64,000 bases of DNA from Chitinophagaceae bacterium UBA7600 (lineage in GTDB: Bacteria; Bacteroidota; Bacteroidia; Chitinophagales; Chitinophagaceae), in NCBI GenBank assembly GCA_002478885.1, contig DLKC01000026.1, positions 61,499 to 125,498 of the forward strand. The letters are read 5' to 3'. A program made the translations under genes and the position numbers. Positions 51,616 to 61,077 of this stretch are shown here, in pieces (within the stretch, counting starts at the first letter, position 1; each line of letters begins with the position of its first letter). The notes below the pieces were generated by a model. The model saw only the letters and a list, made by a program, of their open reading frames with translations, did not search any database and was not told the DNA's origin.

Positions 51616-52008
51616 ATGAAAAAGCTAATGATAATAATGCTCTTCGCCGGGCTAACCGGCATAGCATCTGCTCAAAAAATTGCTCTTGGCGCACGACCTT
51701 ATGGCAGCGGGGTTTATGCAAGGCCTCGTACTACTGTTGTGCTGGGCGGCTACCATCCATATTACCGGCCTTATTGGTACGACCCTTTCTACAGGCCTTA
51801 CCGGGCTTATCGATACGATTATTACCGGCCGACGAAACTCGATCTTCAAATAGAAGATATCAAGAATGATTATGACGATAAGATATGGAGCGTTCGTCAC
51901 AATGAGGAACTCTCAGGTAAAGAGAGAAGAAAGCAGGTCCGTGAATTAAAGCATGAATGTGATGATGCCGTTACAAAGGCTAAGAAGAACTATTACATAA
52001 AACAATAA
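51616..52008 (+). CDS. Small secreted Tyr/Pro/Arg-rich protein
   Basis: 130 residues with a signal peptide (MKKLMIIMLFAGLTGIASAQ). Residues 40-75 are a Tyr/Pro/Arg-rich stretch (YHPYYRPYWYDPFYRPYR). The last 55 residues are a charged helix (KLDLQIEDIKNDYDDKIWSVRHNEELSGKERRKQVRELKHE), probably a coiled coil. Such proteins are frequent in Chitinophagaceae and have no known role. Followed by a hairpin at 52023-52058. Confidence 0.8.
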   Translation: MKKLMIIMLFAGLTGIASAQKIALGARPYGSGVYARPRTTVVLGGYHPYYRPYWYDPFYRPYRAYRYDYYRPTKLDLQIEDIKNDYDDKIWSVRHNEELSGKERRKQVRELKHECDDAVTKAKKNYYIKQ

Positions 52009-52022
52009 TGGTTCGGTGTTTT

Positions 52023-52058
52023 AAAAAGGGTAGCTCTTTAATGGGTTGCCCCTTTTTT
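52023..52058 (+). terminator. Likely terminator of the 130-aa gene
   Basis: Stem AAAAAGGG / CCCTTTTT with a long loop and a T-tract. The long loop makes it moderate. Confidence 0.55.
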
Positions 52059-52223
52059 TAAAGCACTCTCCTTCACCGCAAACCAGGCAAACAATACGGC
52101 TGACCGCTCACTAATTACACACTTATATTTTTTGTAGGCTACCAACGCGTTCAAACTAAACGTTAATTTCTGCCGCTCATAAAAAATGTTAACTTCGGCC
52201 AATAAATTAGTTGCATAACTAAC

Positions 52224-52231
52224 TATTTTTG
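52224..52231 (+). promoter_or_regulatory. -7 promoter box for the FadN-type gene
   Basis: TATTTTTG, perfect match, 96 nt upstream of ATG 52328. Repeat copy 19 lies in the predicted leader. Confidence 0.45.
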
Positions 52232-52251
52232 CCGGGCCTGGTTCAGAACCC

Positions 52252-52297
52252 CCAGGTGTGCGACGCAACGAAAGATGCCACAACTGCTGCAGCCGGG
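52252..52297 (+). repeat. Dispersed repeat copy 19 (short form) in a leader
   Basis: GTGTGCGACGCAAC core at 52256-52269 (two mismatches just upstream of it), 22-nt spacer, perfect GCCGGG at 52292-52297, between the promoter box and the start of the FadN-type gene. Confidence 0.85.
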
Positions 52298-52327
52298 TTC
52301 CCAAAAAATGTTCTAAAATATTGAGCG

Positions 52328-54706
52328 ATGAAACGTACAATCAAAAAAGTAGCTGTTCTTGGTAGCGGGGTCATGGGTTCGAGGATTGCCTGCCATTTTG
52401 CAGGGATCGGCGTGCAGGTTTTATTACTGGACATAATTCCCAAAGATGTTGCGGCGGATGCAAAGCCCGCAGCAAAAAACAAGATCGTAAATGACGCATT
52501 GGCTGCCGCGGCAAAAAGTAATCCCTCTCCTCTTTATAGCAAAGACGTTATAAAACGTATAAGCACCGGCAATTTTGACGACAACATGAAAGATATTGCG
52601 GGATGTGATTGGATCATTGAGGTCGTTGTTGAAAGGCTCGATATCAAGCAACAGGTTTACGAAAAAGTAGAACAATTCCGCAAACCCGGAACACTGATTA
52701 CATCGAACACATCGGGCATTCCAATCAATATGCTCAGCAAAGGCAGGAGCGAAGATTTTAGAAAGCATTTTTGTGGCACACACTTTTTTAACCCGCCACG
52801 CTACCTGCGTTTACTCGAAATAATTCCTACCAAAGACACTGACCCATCGGTGTTGGATTTCCTGATGCAATATGGCGATCTATACCTTGGTAAAACTACT
52901 GTACTCTGCAAAGACACCCCTGCCTTTATTGCCAACAGAATTGGTGTATTTGGCATCATGGCCATATTCAACAGCATGGAAAAATTGAATTTGTCCATTG
53001 ATGAAATAGACGCGCTTACAGGCCCGGTTATCGGCAGGCCAAAATCGGCTACATTCAGAACCGCAGATGTGGTAGGCATCGACACTTTAGTGAAAGTGGC
53101 CAAAGGTGTTGGTGATAATTGCCCCAATGATGAAGCAAAAGATATTTTCAAAATACCCGAATGGCTAAACACGATCGTTGCCAACAACTGGCTCGGCGAC
53201 AAAACCGGTCAGGGCTTTTTTAAAAAAATAAAAAGTGGCGCCGGCGAGAAAGAGATACAGGTGCTTGATTTAAAAACACTCGAATACAAGCCACGTGTTA
53301 AGCCAAAGTTTGCAACCGTTGAAGCGGCAAAGCCTATTGATGATCTTAAGTCAAGATTGAAAGCATTGGTTACAGGTCAGGATAAGGCAGGCGAGTTTTA
53401 CAGGCATTTTCATTATGCTTTGTTTTCGTATATCTCTAACCGCATTCCGGAAATCAGCGATGAGATTTATCGCGTAGACGATGCGATGATGGCCGGCTTT
53501 GGTTGGGAGATCGGTGCTTTCGAAAGTTGGGACACACTCAACCTGGTAAAGACAACCGCAGCTATGAAAGCTGCTGGCTACACTGTTGCGCCCTGGGTCG
53601 ACGAAATGATTGCCGCGGGTAATACGAGCTTCTACAAAATTGAAGATGGCAAGCGTCTTTATTATGATGTGGCCGGCAAAGCATACAAAGCCTTACCAGG
53701 CGGCGAGTCCTTCATTGTACTGAATAATTACAAAGACAAGATTGTTTGGAAGAACAGCAATGCCGCTTTATACGATATCGGTGATGATGTGGTTGCCCTG
53801 CAGTGGAACACAAAGATGAACAGTATCGGCAGCGAAGTATTGGAAGCGGTGAATAAAAGTATCGGCATTGCAGAAGAAAAATTCAAAGGCCTTGTTATAG
53901 CCAATGACGGCGCTAACTTTAGTGCAGGCGCTAACGTGGGCATGATCTTTATGTATGCGATTGAACAGGAATACGATGAGCTTGATTTCGCCATTCGCTT
54001 GTTCCAGAACAGCATGATGCGGATTCGCTATTCTTCCGTTCCGGTTGTGATTGCGCCACATGGATTAACACTCGGTGGTGGCTGTGAAATGAACCTGCAT
54101 GCCGATAAGATTTGTGCTGCTGTAGAATCATATATTGGGCTTGTTGAGTTGGGCGTTGGCTTAATTCCCGGCGGCGGCGGCACCAAAGAATTCGTGCTGC
54201 GTGCCTCAGATGAAATGCATGAAGATGAACCGGAAACCATCACGCTGAAAAATCGCTTCTTAACGATTGCAACAGCAAAAGTTGCCACATCGGCCCATGA
54301 ATCCTTCGACCTTGGCATCATGCGCAAAGGCCACGATGAAGTTGTAGTAAACCAGGGCCGCAGGGTTGCCGAAGCAAAACGTAGCGTCATTGAATTATCC
54401 GACAGCGGTTATACAACACCAATACAGAGAAAGGATATTAAAGTGCTCGGCCGCTCTGCGCTCGGCGCACTGTATGCCGGCATTAACGGTATGTGGCGCG
54501 GCAACTACGCTACCGACCACGATGCATTGGTTGCACGCAAACTCGCATACGTAATGTGCGGCGGCGACCTGAGCGAACCAACACTGGTAACCGAACAATA
54601 CTTGCTCGACCTGGAACGTGAAGCTTTTCTGAGCTTATGCGGCGAACGAAAATCTTTGGAAAGAATTCAAAGTGTGCTAAAAAGTGGCCGGCCGGTAAGG
54701 AACTAA
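52328..54706 (+). CDS. 3-hydroxyacyl-CoA dehydrogenase / enoyl-CoA hydratase fusion (FadN type)
   Basis: 792 residues. Fatty-acid beta-oxidation enzyme catalysing hydration of enoyl-CoA and oxidation of the 3-hydroxyacyl-CoA. Dehydrogenase first: NAD motif VLGSGVMGSRIACHFAGIGVQVLLLDI (residues 9-35), HFFNPPRYLRLLEIIPT (catalytic His region, about 153), then the helical 3HCDH C domains. The enoyl-CoA hydratase domain comes last (about 490-690), with FSAGANVGM, an oxyanion GLTLGGGCEMNLHADK, and the acid region ELGVGLIPGGGGTKEF. This domain order is that of Bacillus FadN rather than E. coli FadB. The partner thiolase is not in this window. A strong terminator follows. Confidence 0.93.
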   Translation: MKRTIKKVAVLGSGVMGSRIACHFAGIGVQVLLLDIIPKDVAADAKPAAKNKIVNDALAAAAKSNPSPLYSKDVIKRISTGNFDDNMKDIAGCDWIIEVVVERLDIKQQVYEKVEQFRKPGTLITSNTSGIPINMLSKGRSEDFRKHFCGTHFFNPPRYLRLLEIIPTKDTDPSVLDFLMQYGDLYLGKTTVLCKDTPAFIANRIGVFGIMAIFNSMEKLNLSIDEIDALTGPVIGRPKSATFRTADVVGIDTLVKVAKGVGDNCPNDEAKDIFKIPEWLNTIVANNWLGDKTGQGFFKKIKSGAGEKEIQVLDLKTLEYKPRVKPKFATVEAAKPIDDLKSRLKALVTGQDKAGEFYRHFHYALFSYISNRIPEISDEIYRVDDAMMAGFGWEIGAFESWDTLNLVKTTAAMKAAGYTVAPWVDEMIAAGNTSFYKIEDGKRLYYDVAGKAYKALPGGESFIVLNNYKDKIVWKNSNAALYDIGDDVVALQWNTKMNSIGSEVLEAVNKSIGIAEEKFKGLVIANDGANFSAGANVGMIFMYAIEQEYDELDFAIRLFQNSMMRIRYSSVPVVIAPHGLTLGGGCEMNLHADKICAAVESYIGLVELGVGLIPGGGGTKEFVLRASDEMHEDEPETITLKNRFLTIATAKVATSAHESFDLGIMRKGHDEVVVNQGRRVAEAKRSVIELSDSGYTTPIQRKDIKVLGRSALGALYAGINGMWRGNYATDHDALVARKLAYVMCGGDLSEPTLVTEQYLLDLEREAFLSLCGERKSLERIQSVLKSGRPVRN

Positions 54707-54726
54707 GGCCTTGTTCAAGATTACAG

Positions 54727-54753
54727 GGCGCTGAAAATTCAGCGCCTTTTTTA
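54727..54753 (+). terminator. Rho-independent terminator of the FadN-type gene
   Basis: Perfect stem GGCGCTGAA (54727-54735) / TTCAGCGCC (54738-54746), followed by six Ts. Confidence 0.9.
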
Positions 54754-54760
54754 TTTAGTG

Positions 54761-54822
54761 GTCGGTTCATGCTTTTGAATGGAACTCTGCTTGCGCGACA
54801 ATGCCGGCTCATCCGGCATCGT
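54761..54822 (-). repeat. Dispersed repeat copy 20 (long form with hairpin)
   Basis: Read on the minus strand: GACGA, the 23-nt insert with a perfect TGCCGG/CCGGCA stem, CGCAAG, a 23-nt spacer and ACCGAC (54761-54766). Directly downstream of the FadN terminator. Confidence 0.75.
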
Positions 54823-54941
54823 CTGCTCCAGCGTTTATAACTATGCGCATCAAAAAAGCCTGCTGCTACAAGGCCGGCAATTCCATTGGCCTGTATAAAT
54901 GCAGCCGCGCTGGTTTGAATTATTAGCACTAACTTTCAATG

Positions 54942-54950
54942 GTAAAATTT
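54942..54950 (+). promoter_or_regulatory. Possible -7 box for the CotH-like gene
   Basis: TAAAATTTG, the same extended form as before pyrC, ending 8 nt before ATG 54959. Confidence 0.25.
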
Positions 54951-54958
54951 GCCCACAA

Positions 54959-55984
54959 ATGAGAAGCTTTACGCTATTGCTATTGCTGATATTAATCTCT
55001 GTCACTGCTTGCTTTGCGCAGGAAAAAAAATCGAAAGACAGCATAAAAATATTCAAAGACGATGAAGCCCTCAATGTAAAGATCGTCACCGATATCAAAA
55101 AGCTTTTAGCCAGCAAAAGAAAACCCGCTTACCAGGAAGCACAGTGGGTAGGCAAGCTGCCCGACAGCACCGAGATTAATGAAACGATACGCTTGCGGGC
55201 AAGGGGCGTTTTCAGGCGAGAAACCTGCTATATACCCAATGTGAAGTTGAATTTTCACAACCCTACTTCCGAAAAATTATATTCACTCAACGAATTAAAA
55301 CTGGTTTCCCCGTGCGAAAACGGCGACGCTGCTGACCAACTCCTGCTAAAGGAATATTTGATCTATAAAATGTATAACCTGCTCACCAAAAAAAGTTTTA
55401 AGGTGCGCTTGCTTAACCTCACATTCGAAGACAGTAAAGGAAATAAAAAGCCAATCGTTCAGCATGGCTTTCTCTTGGAGAACGTAGAGAGAATGGCCGA
55501 CCGCAATAAATGCAACGAATATACAAAACCAACAAGGCAGGAGAATACAGACCGCGGGCAAATGACACTGGTTACACTGTTTCAATATATGATTGGCAAT
55601 ACAGATTGGGAATGCAATAATTTTCACAACATAAAACTGATAACGCCAAAAGATGAGCCCACCCAAAAGCCATACGCTGTGCCTTATGATTTCGATTTTG
55701 CAGGTTTGGTAAATGCACCCTATGCTTCACCAAACCCCTTGGCAGGTACAACGCAGGTTACAGAAAGATGGTACATGGGGTATGCAAGAACACTCGAAGA
55801 GTTGCAAACAACGATAACAATATTTACAGATCAGAAACAAAAAATACTCGACCTCGTTAACAATTGCGACCTTCTTACAAAACTGAATAAGAAGGATATG
55901 ATTTCGTACCTCAACGATTTTTTCGACCGCATAGAAGACGAGGGTTTTGTAAGAAGAACCTTTATCAATTACGCCCGCTACTGA
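54959..55984 (+). CDS. Exported CotH-kinase-like protein
   Basis: 341 residues from ATG 54959, with a signal peptide (MRSFTLLLLLILISVTACFAQ). No family label is certain, but the order of motifs matches proteins I associate with the CotH-like kinase fold: RARGVFRRETCYIPNVKLNFHNP (near 80), ELKLVSPCENGDAADQLLLKEYLIYKMYNLLTKKSFKVRLLNLTF, LVTLFQYMIGNTDWECNNFHNIKLI and VPYDFDFAGLVNAPYA (near 250). The NTDW plus DFDFAG pair would hold the catalytic and metal-binding Asp residues of an atypical kinase. Periplasmic. The upstream frame to 54899 lacks a signal and is rejected. Confidence 0.78.
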   Translation: MRSFTLLLLLILISVTACFAQEKKSKDSIKIFKDDEALNVKIVTDIKKLLASKRKPAYQEAQWVGKLPDSTEINETIRLRARGVFRRETCYIPNVKLNFHNPTSEKLYSLNELKLVSPCENGDAADQLLLKEYLIYKMYNLLTKKSFKVRLLNLTFEDSKGNKKPIVQHGFLLENVERMADRNKCNEYTKPTRQENTDRGQMTLVTLFQYMIGNTDWECNNFHNIKLITPKDEPTQKPYAVPYDFDFAGLVNAPYASPNPLAGTTQVTERWYMGYARTLEELQTTITIFTDQKQKILDLVNNCDLLTKLNKKDMISYLNDFFDRIEDEGFVRRTFINYARY

Positions 55985-56062
55985 TAAAAGAGCTGCTCCA
56001 TAGCGTTATGCAGCTGAACGGAGCGTCGCAAGTAGAGTCTATTCAAAGCTGTTAAAGCCCAT

Positions 56063-56082
56063 AAAAAAAGCCCTTGCGGGCT
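56063..56082 (-). terminator. Terminator of the DsbA-fold gene
   Basis: Minus-strand stem AGCCC (56078-56082) / GGGCT (56069-56073) with loop GCAA and a T7 tract. Confidence 0.8.
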
Positions 56083-56088
56083 GATTAC

Positions 56089-56658
56089 TTAAGCATGATG
56101 TTTTGCTTGTTTGGAGGGTTTCGACTTTTTCAAAGCAGTTTCGATTTGCTTGCTCATATCAGCAAAACTTAACTTGCCTGTGTATGGCTCGCCATTGATA
56201 AAAAATGCCGGCACCTGTTTAACCCCGCGTGTAATCGCTTCCTGCATATCGTCCTGCACCTGCCAGCCAAATGTACCATCAACCAGCAGTTCAAGAAACT
56301 TTTTATTGTTGATGCCCGCTTCTTTCGAGTGCAATTTTAAACTAACTGTTCCAAGGTTGCGGCGGTTGCTGAAAAGCACATTATGCATTTCCCAGAATTT
56401 ACCTTCCTGTGCAGCGGCTACAGACGCTTCAGCAGCTTTAAGGCTGCGCTGGTGAATTTTTGTTTGTGGAAAATGACGGAAATTAAATTTGATCTTTCCT
56501 TCAAACTCTTCAAGTAACTGCTTAACCACTTCATTCGCCTTAGCACAATCATCGTTTTCGTATTCGCCAAATTCCATCAGGGTTACCGGTGCGTCTTCTT
56601 TGCCTACATATATATCCTTTGGTTCAATTATCTCCAGGATCTCTTTCTTGAATGCCAT
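56089..56658 (-). CDS. DsbA-fold protein lacking the first active-site Cys
   Basis: 189 residues, no signal peptide. It follows the DsbA/thioredoxin_4 layout: strand TLMEFGEYENDDCAKANEVV near 26-45, FNFRHFPQTKIHQRSLKAAEASVAA, EGKFWEMHNVLFSN, the cis-Pro loop VKQVPAFFINGEPYTG near 152. The usual C-x-x-C (EFGDYxCPYC) is here N-D-D-C, so the nucleophilic first Cys is replaced by Asn. It can therefore not act as a normal disulfide oxidase; a one-Cys mechanism, glutathionylation-type chemistry or a structural role is possible. Together with the absent signal, a cytoplasmic function is inferred. Ends in a His-containing basic tail. Confidence 0.87.
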   Translation of the reverse strand: MAFKKEILEIIEPKDIYVGKEDAPVTLMEFGEYENDDCAKANEVVKQLLEEFEGKIKFNFRHFPQTKIHQRSLKAAEASVAAAQEGKFWEMHNVLFSNRRNLGTVSLKLHSKEAGINNKKFLELLVDGTFGWQVQDDMQEAITRGVKQVPAFFINGEPYTGKLSFADMSKQIETALKKSKPSKQAKHHA

Positions 56659-56712
56659 ATCTGCTCCTTTTATTTTGTTGATTAAATTGCTTAATGCACT
56701 TTTCTAAAATAT

Positions 56713-56741
56713 TACTGCCACCGAAATAACCGGTGGCAGTA
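56713..56741 (-). terminator. Hairpin downstream of clpB
   Basis: Perfect 11-bp stem TACTGCCACCG / CGGTGGCAGTA with a 7-nt loop, 10 nt after the clpB stop. Only a weak T-tract follows, so it might be a 3'-end stability structure. Confidence 0.7.
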
Positions 56742-56750
56742 TTTATATGC

Positions 56751-59378
56751 TTAAACATTTGTTGCTTTTGCTGTTAACGTTTCGGGCATTTCGTTTCTGA
56801 AGACTACTGTATTATCAAAAACGTCTACTAATACTGGTTTTGACCGGTCTATATCGCCTGCGAGTATCCTTTTAGACAGCATATTTACGATTTCTTTTTG
56901 AATAAGCCGCTTTAAAGGTCTGGCACCGAACTGCGGATCATACCCATTTTCTGCCAGGTAATCAACCGCATAATCGCTAAACGCAAGCTGGATACCGCTT
57001 TGAGCAACCATTGCCTTCAACCCGTTTAATTGAATGTTAATTATTCCCCTGATTTCTTTTCTCATCAATGGCTGGAACATAATAATCTCATCCACCCTGT
57101 TCAGGAACTCCGGCCTTATTGTTTGGCGAAGAAGATCCATAACCTCAGTTTTAGCCCTCCTTGTAGCCTGTTCAACATTTTCATCGTTCACATCTTCAAA
57201 AGCTTCCTGGATAAGATGGCTACCGATATTGCTGGTCATGATGATGATCGTATTCTTAAAATTTACTACCCTGCCTTTATTATCAGTGAGCCTTCCGTCG
57301 TCAAGTACCTGCAGCATCACATTCCATACATCTGGATGGGCTTTTTCAATTTCATCGAGCAATACCACGCTGTAAGGCTTACGGCGGACAGCTTCGGTCA
57401 ATTGGCCCCCTTCATCATAACCTACATATCCCGGAGGTGCACCAACCAGTCTTGAAACAGTATGTTTTTCCTGGTACTCGCTCATATCTATTCTCGTCAT
57501 CATACTTTCATCATCGAACAGGTATTCAGCAAGTGCCTTTGCCAGTTCTGTTTTACCTACACCTGTTGTACCAAGGAAAATAAAAGAACCGATCGGCTTT
57601 TTAGGGTCGCTTAACCCGGCCCGGCTTCTGCGAATGGCATCGGCCACAGCTGTTATTGCCTCTTCTTGCCCAACAACACGTTCATGCAAATGTTCTTCGA
57701 GTTGCAATAATTTTTCTTTCTCACTTTGCATCATCCTCGTAACGGGTATACCGGTGGCTTTCGCTACATTTTCTGCAATATCTTCTGCATCTACCTCTTC
57801 CTTCATAATGCGTTTGTCGCTGATGGTCTCCAACTGGGCTGAAAGGCTGTTAATCGCTTGTTCCTTCTCTTTTATTTTACCATAACGAATCTCAGCAACC
57901 TTGCCATAGTCCCCATTGCGTTCGGCCTGCTCTGCTTCCAGCTTCAATTGTTCTATCTCGGCCTTGGCATTCTGTACTTTTTCAACGAGTTCTTTCTCCT
58001 CTTTCCATTTTGCTTTAAAAGTATCGCGCTCAACGGAAAGGTTCGCGATCTCTGTATTTAATTCCCTAAGCTTTATTTCATCACTCTCTCTTTTAATTGC
58101 CTCCCGTTCTATCTCCAGTTGACGGATTTGCCTTTCCAGCTTGTCGAGTTCTTCCGGCATGGAATTCATTTCCAGGCGAAGCTTGGCTGCACTTTCATCG
58201 ATAAGGTCGATCGCTTTGTCGGGCAGAAACCGATCCGTTATATAACGGCTGGATAATTCAACTGCAGCGATAATAGCCTCATCCTTAATACGCACGTGGT
58301 GATGGGTTTCGTACCGGTCTTTTAATCCGCGCAAAATGGAAACGGCATCTTCTGTAGACGGCTCATCGATCAGTACTTTCTGGAAACGGCGTTCCAGGGC
58401 TTTATCCTTTTCAAAGAATTTCTGGTATTCTGTTAGCGTTGTTGCACCAATAGCCCTCAATTCACCTCTTGCCAGTGCAGGTTTTAGAATATTGGCGGCA
58501 TCCATAGCCCCATCGCCACCACCGGCGCCAACAAGTGTATGAATCTCATCAATAAACAAAATGATTTCGCCTTCGCTGGTCGACACTTCTTTTATCACCC
58601 CCTTCAGGCGCTCTTCAAATTCGCCTTTGTATTTTGCACCGGCGATCAGTTGGCCCATGTCAAGCGCATAAATGATCTTACTTTTCAGATTCTCCGGCAC
58701 ATCGCCGTTCACGATCCGCATCGCCAGCCCTTCCGCAATGGCGGTTTTACCAACACCCGGCTCTCCAACCAATATGGGATTGTTTTTAGATCGACGGGTT
58801 AGAATATGCAAAGTCCTGCGGATCTCTTCATCTCTGCCAATAACAGGATCAAGTTTGCCCTGCCTTGCCATTTCATTAAGGTTCTTCGCGTATTTATTAA
58901 GTGCGTTGAATTGTGTTTCCTGCGTTTGTGATTTTACTGTATCGCCTTTTCGCAGGTCTTTGATGGCGGTGATTAACCCCTTTTCTGTAAGACCGGCATC
59001 TTTCAATAATTTAGCCGTAACATAATTGCCCTGGACAATAGCAAGCAGCAAATGTTCCGGTGTTACAAACTCATCGCCAAATACCTTTAACGCGGCACCG
59101 GCACGTAACACCACGTTGTTTGCCTCCCGGCCAATTGCCTGGGCAGGTTCGCCGGTTGTTACCGGTAACTTTTTTATTAGTTCGTCTAGCTTTGTTTCAA
59201 CAAGGTTTACGGTTACATTGTTTTTCTTGAGTAAATAATCTACCGGAGAATCTTCCTGCTCAAGCAATGCCTTTAAAATATGCTCTGCCTCTATATTGGC
59301 ATTCTTTGCATTGAATGCCAACTGCTGCGCCTGCTGCACAGCCTCCGCTGCTTTAATGGTGAAATTTCCTAAGTTCAT
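56751..59378 (-). CDS. clpB: ATP-dependent disaggregase ClpB
   Basis: 875 residues. Hsp100 chaperone that threads aggregated proteins with DnaK. Domains in order: Clp N-domain (1-145, [17 protein letters not shown]), NBD1 with Walker [14 protein letters not shown] near 207 and [11 protein letters not shown], the ClpB-specific coiled-coil middle domain (about 410-530, Glu/Lys-rich), NBD2 with [14 protein letters not shown] near 605, [19 protein letters not shown] and the pore GYVGYDEGG, and the C-terminal D2 small domain ([14 protein letters not shown]). No CIRCE element or alternative promoter motif was recognised upstream. Confidence 0.97.
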   Translation of the reverse strand: MNLGNFTIKAAEAVQQAQQLAFNAKNANIEAEHILKALLEQEDSPVDYLLKKNNVTVNLVETKLDELIKKLPVTTGEPAQAIGREANNVVLRAGAALKVFGDEFVTPEHLLLAIVQGNYVTAKLLKDAGLTEKGLITAIKDLRKGDTVKSQTQETQFNALNKYAKNLNEMARQGKLDPVIGRDEEIRRTLHILTRRSKNNPILVGEPGVGKTAIAEGLAMRIVNGDVPENLKSKIIYALDMGQLIAGAKYKGEFEERLKGVIKEVSTSEGEIILFIDEIHTLVGAGGGDGAMDAANILKPALARGELRAIGATTLTEYQKFFEKDKALERRFQKVLIDEPSTEDAVSILRGLKDRYETHHHVRIKDEAIIAAVELSSRYITDRFLPDKAIDLIDESAAKLRLEMNSMPEELDKLERQIRQLEIEREAIKRESDEIKLRELNTEIANLSVERDTFKAKWKEEKELVEKVQNAKAEIEQLKLEAEQAERNGDYGKVAEIRYGKIKEKEQAINSLSAQLETISDKRIMKEEVDAEDIAENVAKATGIPVTRMMQSEKEKLLQLEEHLHERVVGQEEAITAVADAIRRSRAGLSDPKKPIGSFIFLGTTGVGKTELAKALAEYLFDDESMMTRIDMSEYQEKHTVSRLVGAPPGYVGYDEGGQLTEAVRRKPYSVVLLDEIEKAHPDVWNVMLQVLDDGRLTDNKGRVVNFKNTIIIMTSNIGSHLIQEAFEDVNDENVEQATRRAKTEVMDLLRQTIRPEFLNRVDEIIMFQPLMRKEIRGIINIQLNGLKAMVAQSGIQLAFSDYAVDYLAENGYDPQFGARPLKRLIQKEIVNMLSKRILAGDIDRSKPVLVDVFDNTVVFRNEMPETLTAKATNV

Positions 59379-59510
59379 ATTGCTTGTATTATATGTTGTA
59401 ACAGATAAGTAATGTGTTTATTTATAGTACCGGCTATTGCGCATTTGAAATTTTCAAAAATGGTAACTGTTGCCCGCTGCGGGTTGGTCTTGTTGCATTT
59501 TGTTACGCCG

Positions 59511-59559
59511 GTACAAGTGTGCGACGCAACCGATGTTCAATAGCATTACCTTAGCCGGG
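59511..59559 (+). repeat. Dispersed repeat copy 21 (short form)
   Basis: Perfect GTACAAGTGTGCGACGCAAC at 59511-59530, 23-nt spacer, perfect GCCGGG at 59554-59559, between divergent clpB and the serine hydrolase gene. Confidence 0.9.
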
Positions 59560-59627
59560 ATCATAAAATATCAAATAACTTTAAACGTTATTGTCAAACG
59601 ATAATCCAAACGCACAATCAGGAAATT

Positions 59628-60680
59628 ATGACAGGCCATTCAGCTCTAAACTGCCTCAAATTCAGTACAGTCGCGCTTTTTATGCTATTCTTACAGACTG
59701 CAGAAGCACAATACAATTTTGCTGAACTTGATAAGAAATTAGATTTCTATAAAAAAGAATTGGGTGAAAATGCGGTAACGCTGGTTTACAAAAATGGCAA
59801 AATCATTTACCAGAAAAGCATGGGCGATTTTGACGCAAGGACCCAGGCACCTGTTGCGAGTTGCAGTAAATGGCTAACCGCTGCGCTTGTAATGACTTTT
59901 GTGGATGAAGGCAAACTATCGCTCGATGACTATGTAAGCAAATACATACCGGAGTTTACCAGTTATGGTAAAGGCTATATTACCATACGACAATGCCTGA
60001 GCCATACCACCGGCATTCATTCGGAAAGGATTGGGCTGGGGAGTATTATCCAGTTAAGAAAATACAGCTCATTGGAAGAAGAAGTGAACGATTTTATGAG
60101 TAAACACGAGTTGGACGCTCAGCCGGGGCAACAATTTTTCTATAGTGCCATCGGTTTAAATACTGCTGGACGTGTGTTGGAAATCATTGGCAAAAAATCT
60201 TTCGACCAGCTGATGACGCAACGGATCTTTCGGCCATTGGGCATGAAAGGAAGTACTTTTTACAGCGAAAAGGCAACCAATCCTTCCGGCGGTGCTGTGT
60301 GTACCGCGAATGATTATATGAATTTTCTTACCATGCTGCTGAATAAGGGTATGTTCAATGGGAAAAGGATTTTGAGCGAGCAATCTGTTGAGGCGATGGA
60401 AACGGTGCAAACCAATGCGGCTGCAATGGTATATGCGCCACCAGCAGCAGAAAAGGCAAGCTATGGGCTTGGCGGGTGGGTTTTGGAGACGGGTACTGAT
60501 GGGAAGAGTACGGTTGTGGCCAGCCCGGGTTTGTTCGGCACATGGCCCTTGATCGATAAATGTAGAGGGTATGCATGCATCTTCTTTGTCAAAACACTTC
60601 TAAAAGGCGAAACCAAAAGAGCGATGTATGACGACCTTAAGAACACCATAGATGAAGCCATTCAATCCGAGTGTAAATAA
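59628..60680 (+). CDS. Exported beta-lactamase-family serine hydrolase
   Basis: 350 residues with a signal-like N-terminus (hydrophobic about residues 10-26, ending AEAQ). Class C-like fold: SxxK motif in VASCSKWLTAAL (Ser near 79), the second motif YSAIGLN near 167 (Tyr-Ser-Ala), and a C-terminal GLGGWVLETG region in place of KTG. These proteins include esterases and D-amino peptidases as well as penicillin-binding relatives; no evidence points to antibiotic hydrolysis. Downstream small gene follows after 25 nt. Confidence 0.88.
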   Translation: MTGHSALNCLKFSTVALFMLFLQTAEAQYNFAELDKKLDFYKKELGENAVTLVYKNGKIIYQKSMGDFDARTQAPVASCSKWLTAALVMTFVDEGKLSLDDYVSKYIPEFTSYGKGYITIRQCLSHTTGIHSERIGLGSIIQLRKYSSLEEEVNDFMSKHELDAQPGQQFFYSAIGLNTAGRVLEIIGKKSFDQLMTQRIFRPLGMKGSTFYSEKATNPSGGAVCTANDYMNFLTMLLNKGMFNGKRILSEQSVEAMETVQTNAAAMVYAPPAAEKASYGLGGWVLETGTDGKSTVVASPGLFGTWPLIDKCRGYACIFFVKTLLKGETKRAMYDDLKNTIDEAIQSECK

Positions 60681-60705
60681 GTCTTATACGCTAAAAACAA
60701 CTGCC

Positions 60706-61050
60706 ATGTACGAACACAAAACTCAGCCGCTTGCGCCCCTGCCCGTGTTTTACGGAAGGCTTTTTAAAAATCTTTTATTCATGACTTTCTTTCTTGCCCT
60801 TTGCCTCGGCATAGGAACATGGGGATACTATTATTTTGCCAATCTCAACCTTGTAGATGCTTTTCTAAATGCCTCAATGATACTGTCGGGGATGGGGCCG
60901 GTGCTTGACAAGCCGATACCGGACGCAGGGAAAATATTTTCTTCCCTATATGCCTTATTCAGTGGCGTGGCTTTTATTACCAACGTTGGGTTCTTTATGG
61001 CACCGGCCGTGCACCGCTTTTTTCATAAAATGCATTTGGAGGAGAAATAA
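60706..61050 (+). CDS. Two-TM small membrane protein
   Basis: 114 residues from ATG 60706. Two hydrophobic segments (about residues 24-45, LLFMTFFLALCLGIGTWGYYYF; and 80-102, IFSSLYALFSGVAFITNVGFFMAP) separated by a loop with NASMILSGMGPV, and a basic cytoplasmic tail HRFFHKMHLEEK. The pattern TM-loop-TM with GMGPV recalls the fold of two-TM ion-channel pore modules, but the K-channel filter TVGYG is absent. Function unknown. Lies 25 nt after the serine hydrolase; probably co-transcribed. Confidence 0.75.
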   Translation: MYEHKTQPLAPLPVFYGRLFKNLLFMTFFLALCLGIGTWGYYYFANLNLVDAFLNASMILSGMGPVLDKPIPDAGKIFSSLYALFSGVAFITNVGFFMAPAVHRFFHKMHLEEK

Positions 61051-61077
61051 TTCCGCCGGGCAAAAAGCAGGAAGCTG

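Larger units (their letters stand above)
52009..52327. other. 319-nt intergenic region: terminator, promoter, repeat
   Basis: Contains the terminator-like hairpin (52023-52058), a TATTTTTG promoter box (52224-52231) and repeat copy 19 (52252-52297) before the FadN start. No extra gene seen. Confidence 0.6.

Noticed and set aside
54862..54905. CTACAAGGCCGGC as partner arm of copy 20
   Set aside because: Spacing between the boxes is lost and only a few bases match; not distinguishable from chance.
59628..60680. Antibiotic-resistance beta-lactamase
   Set aside because: Only the general serine-hydrolase motifs are present; third motif is not KTG and context gives no support.
60706..61050. Potassium channel
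   Set aside because: Two-TM layout is similar but the selectivity-filter TVGYG-type motif is absent.
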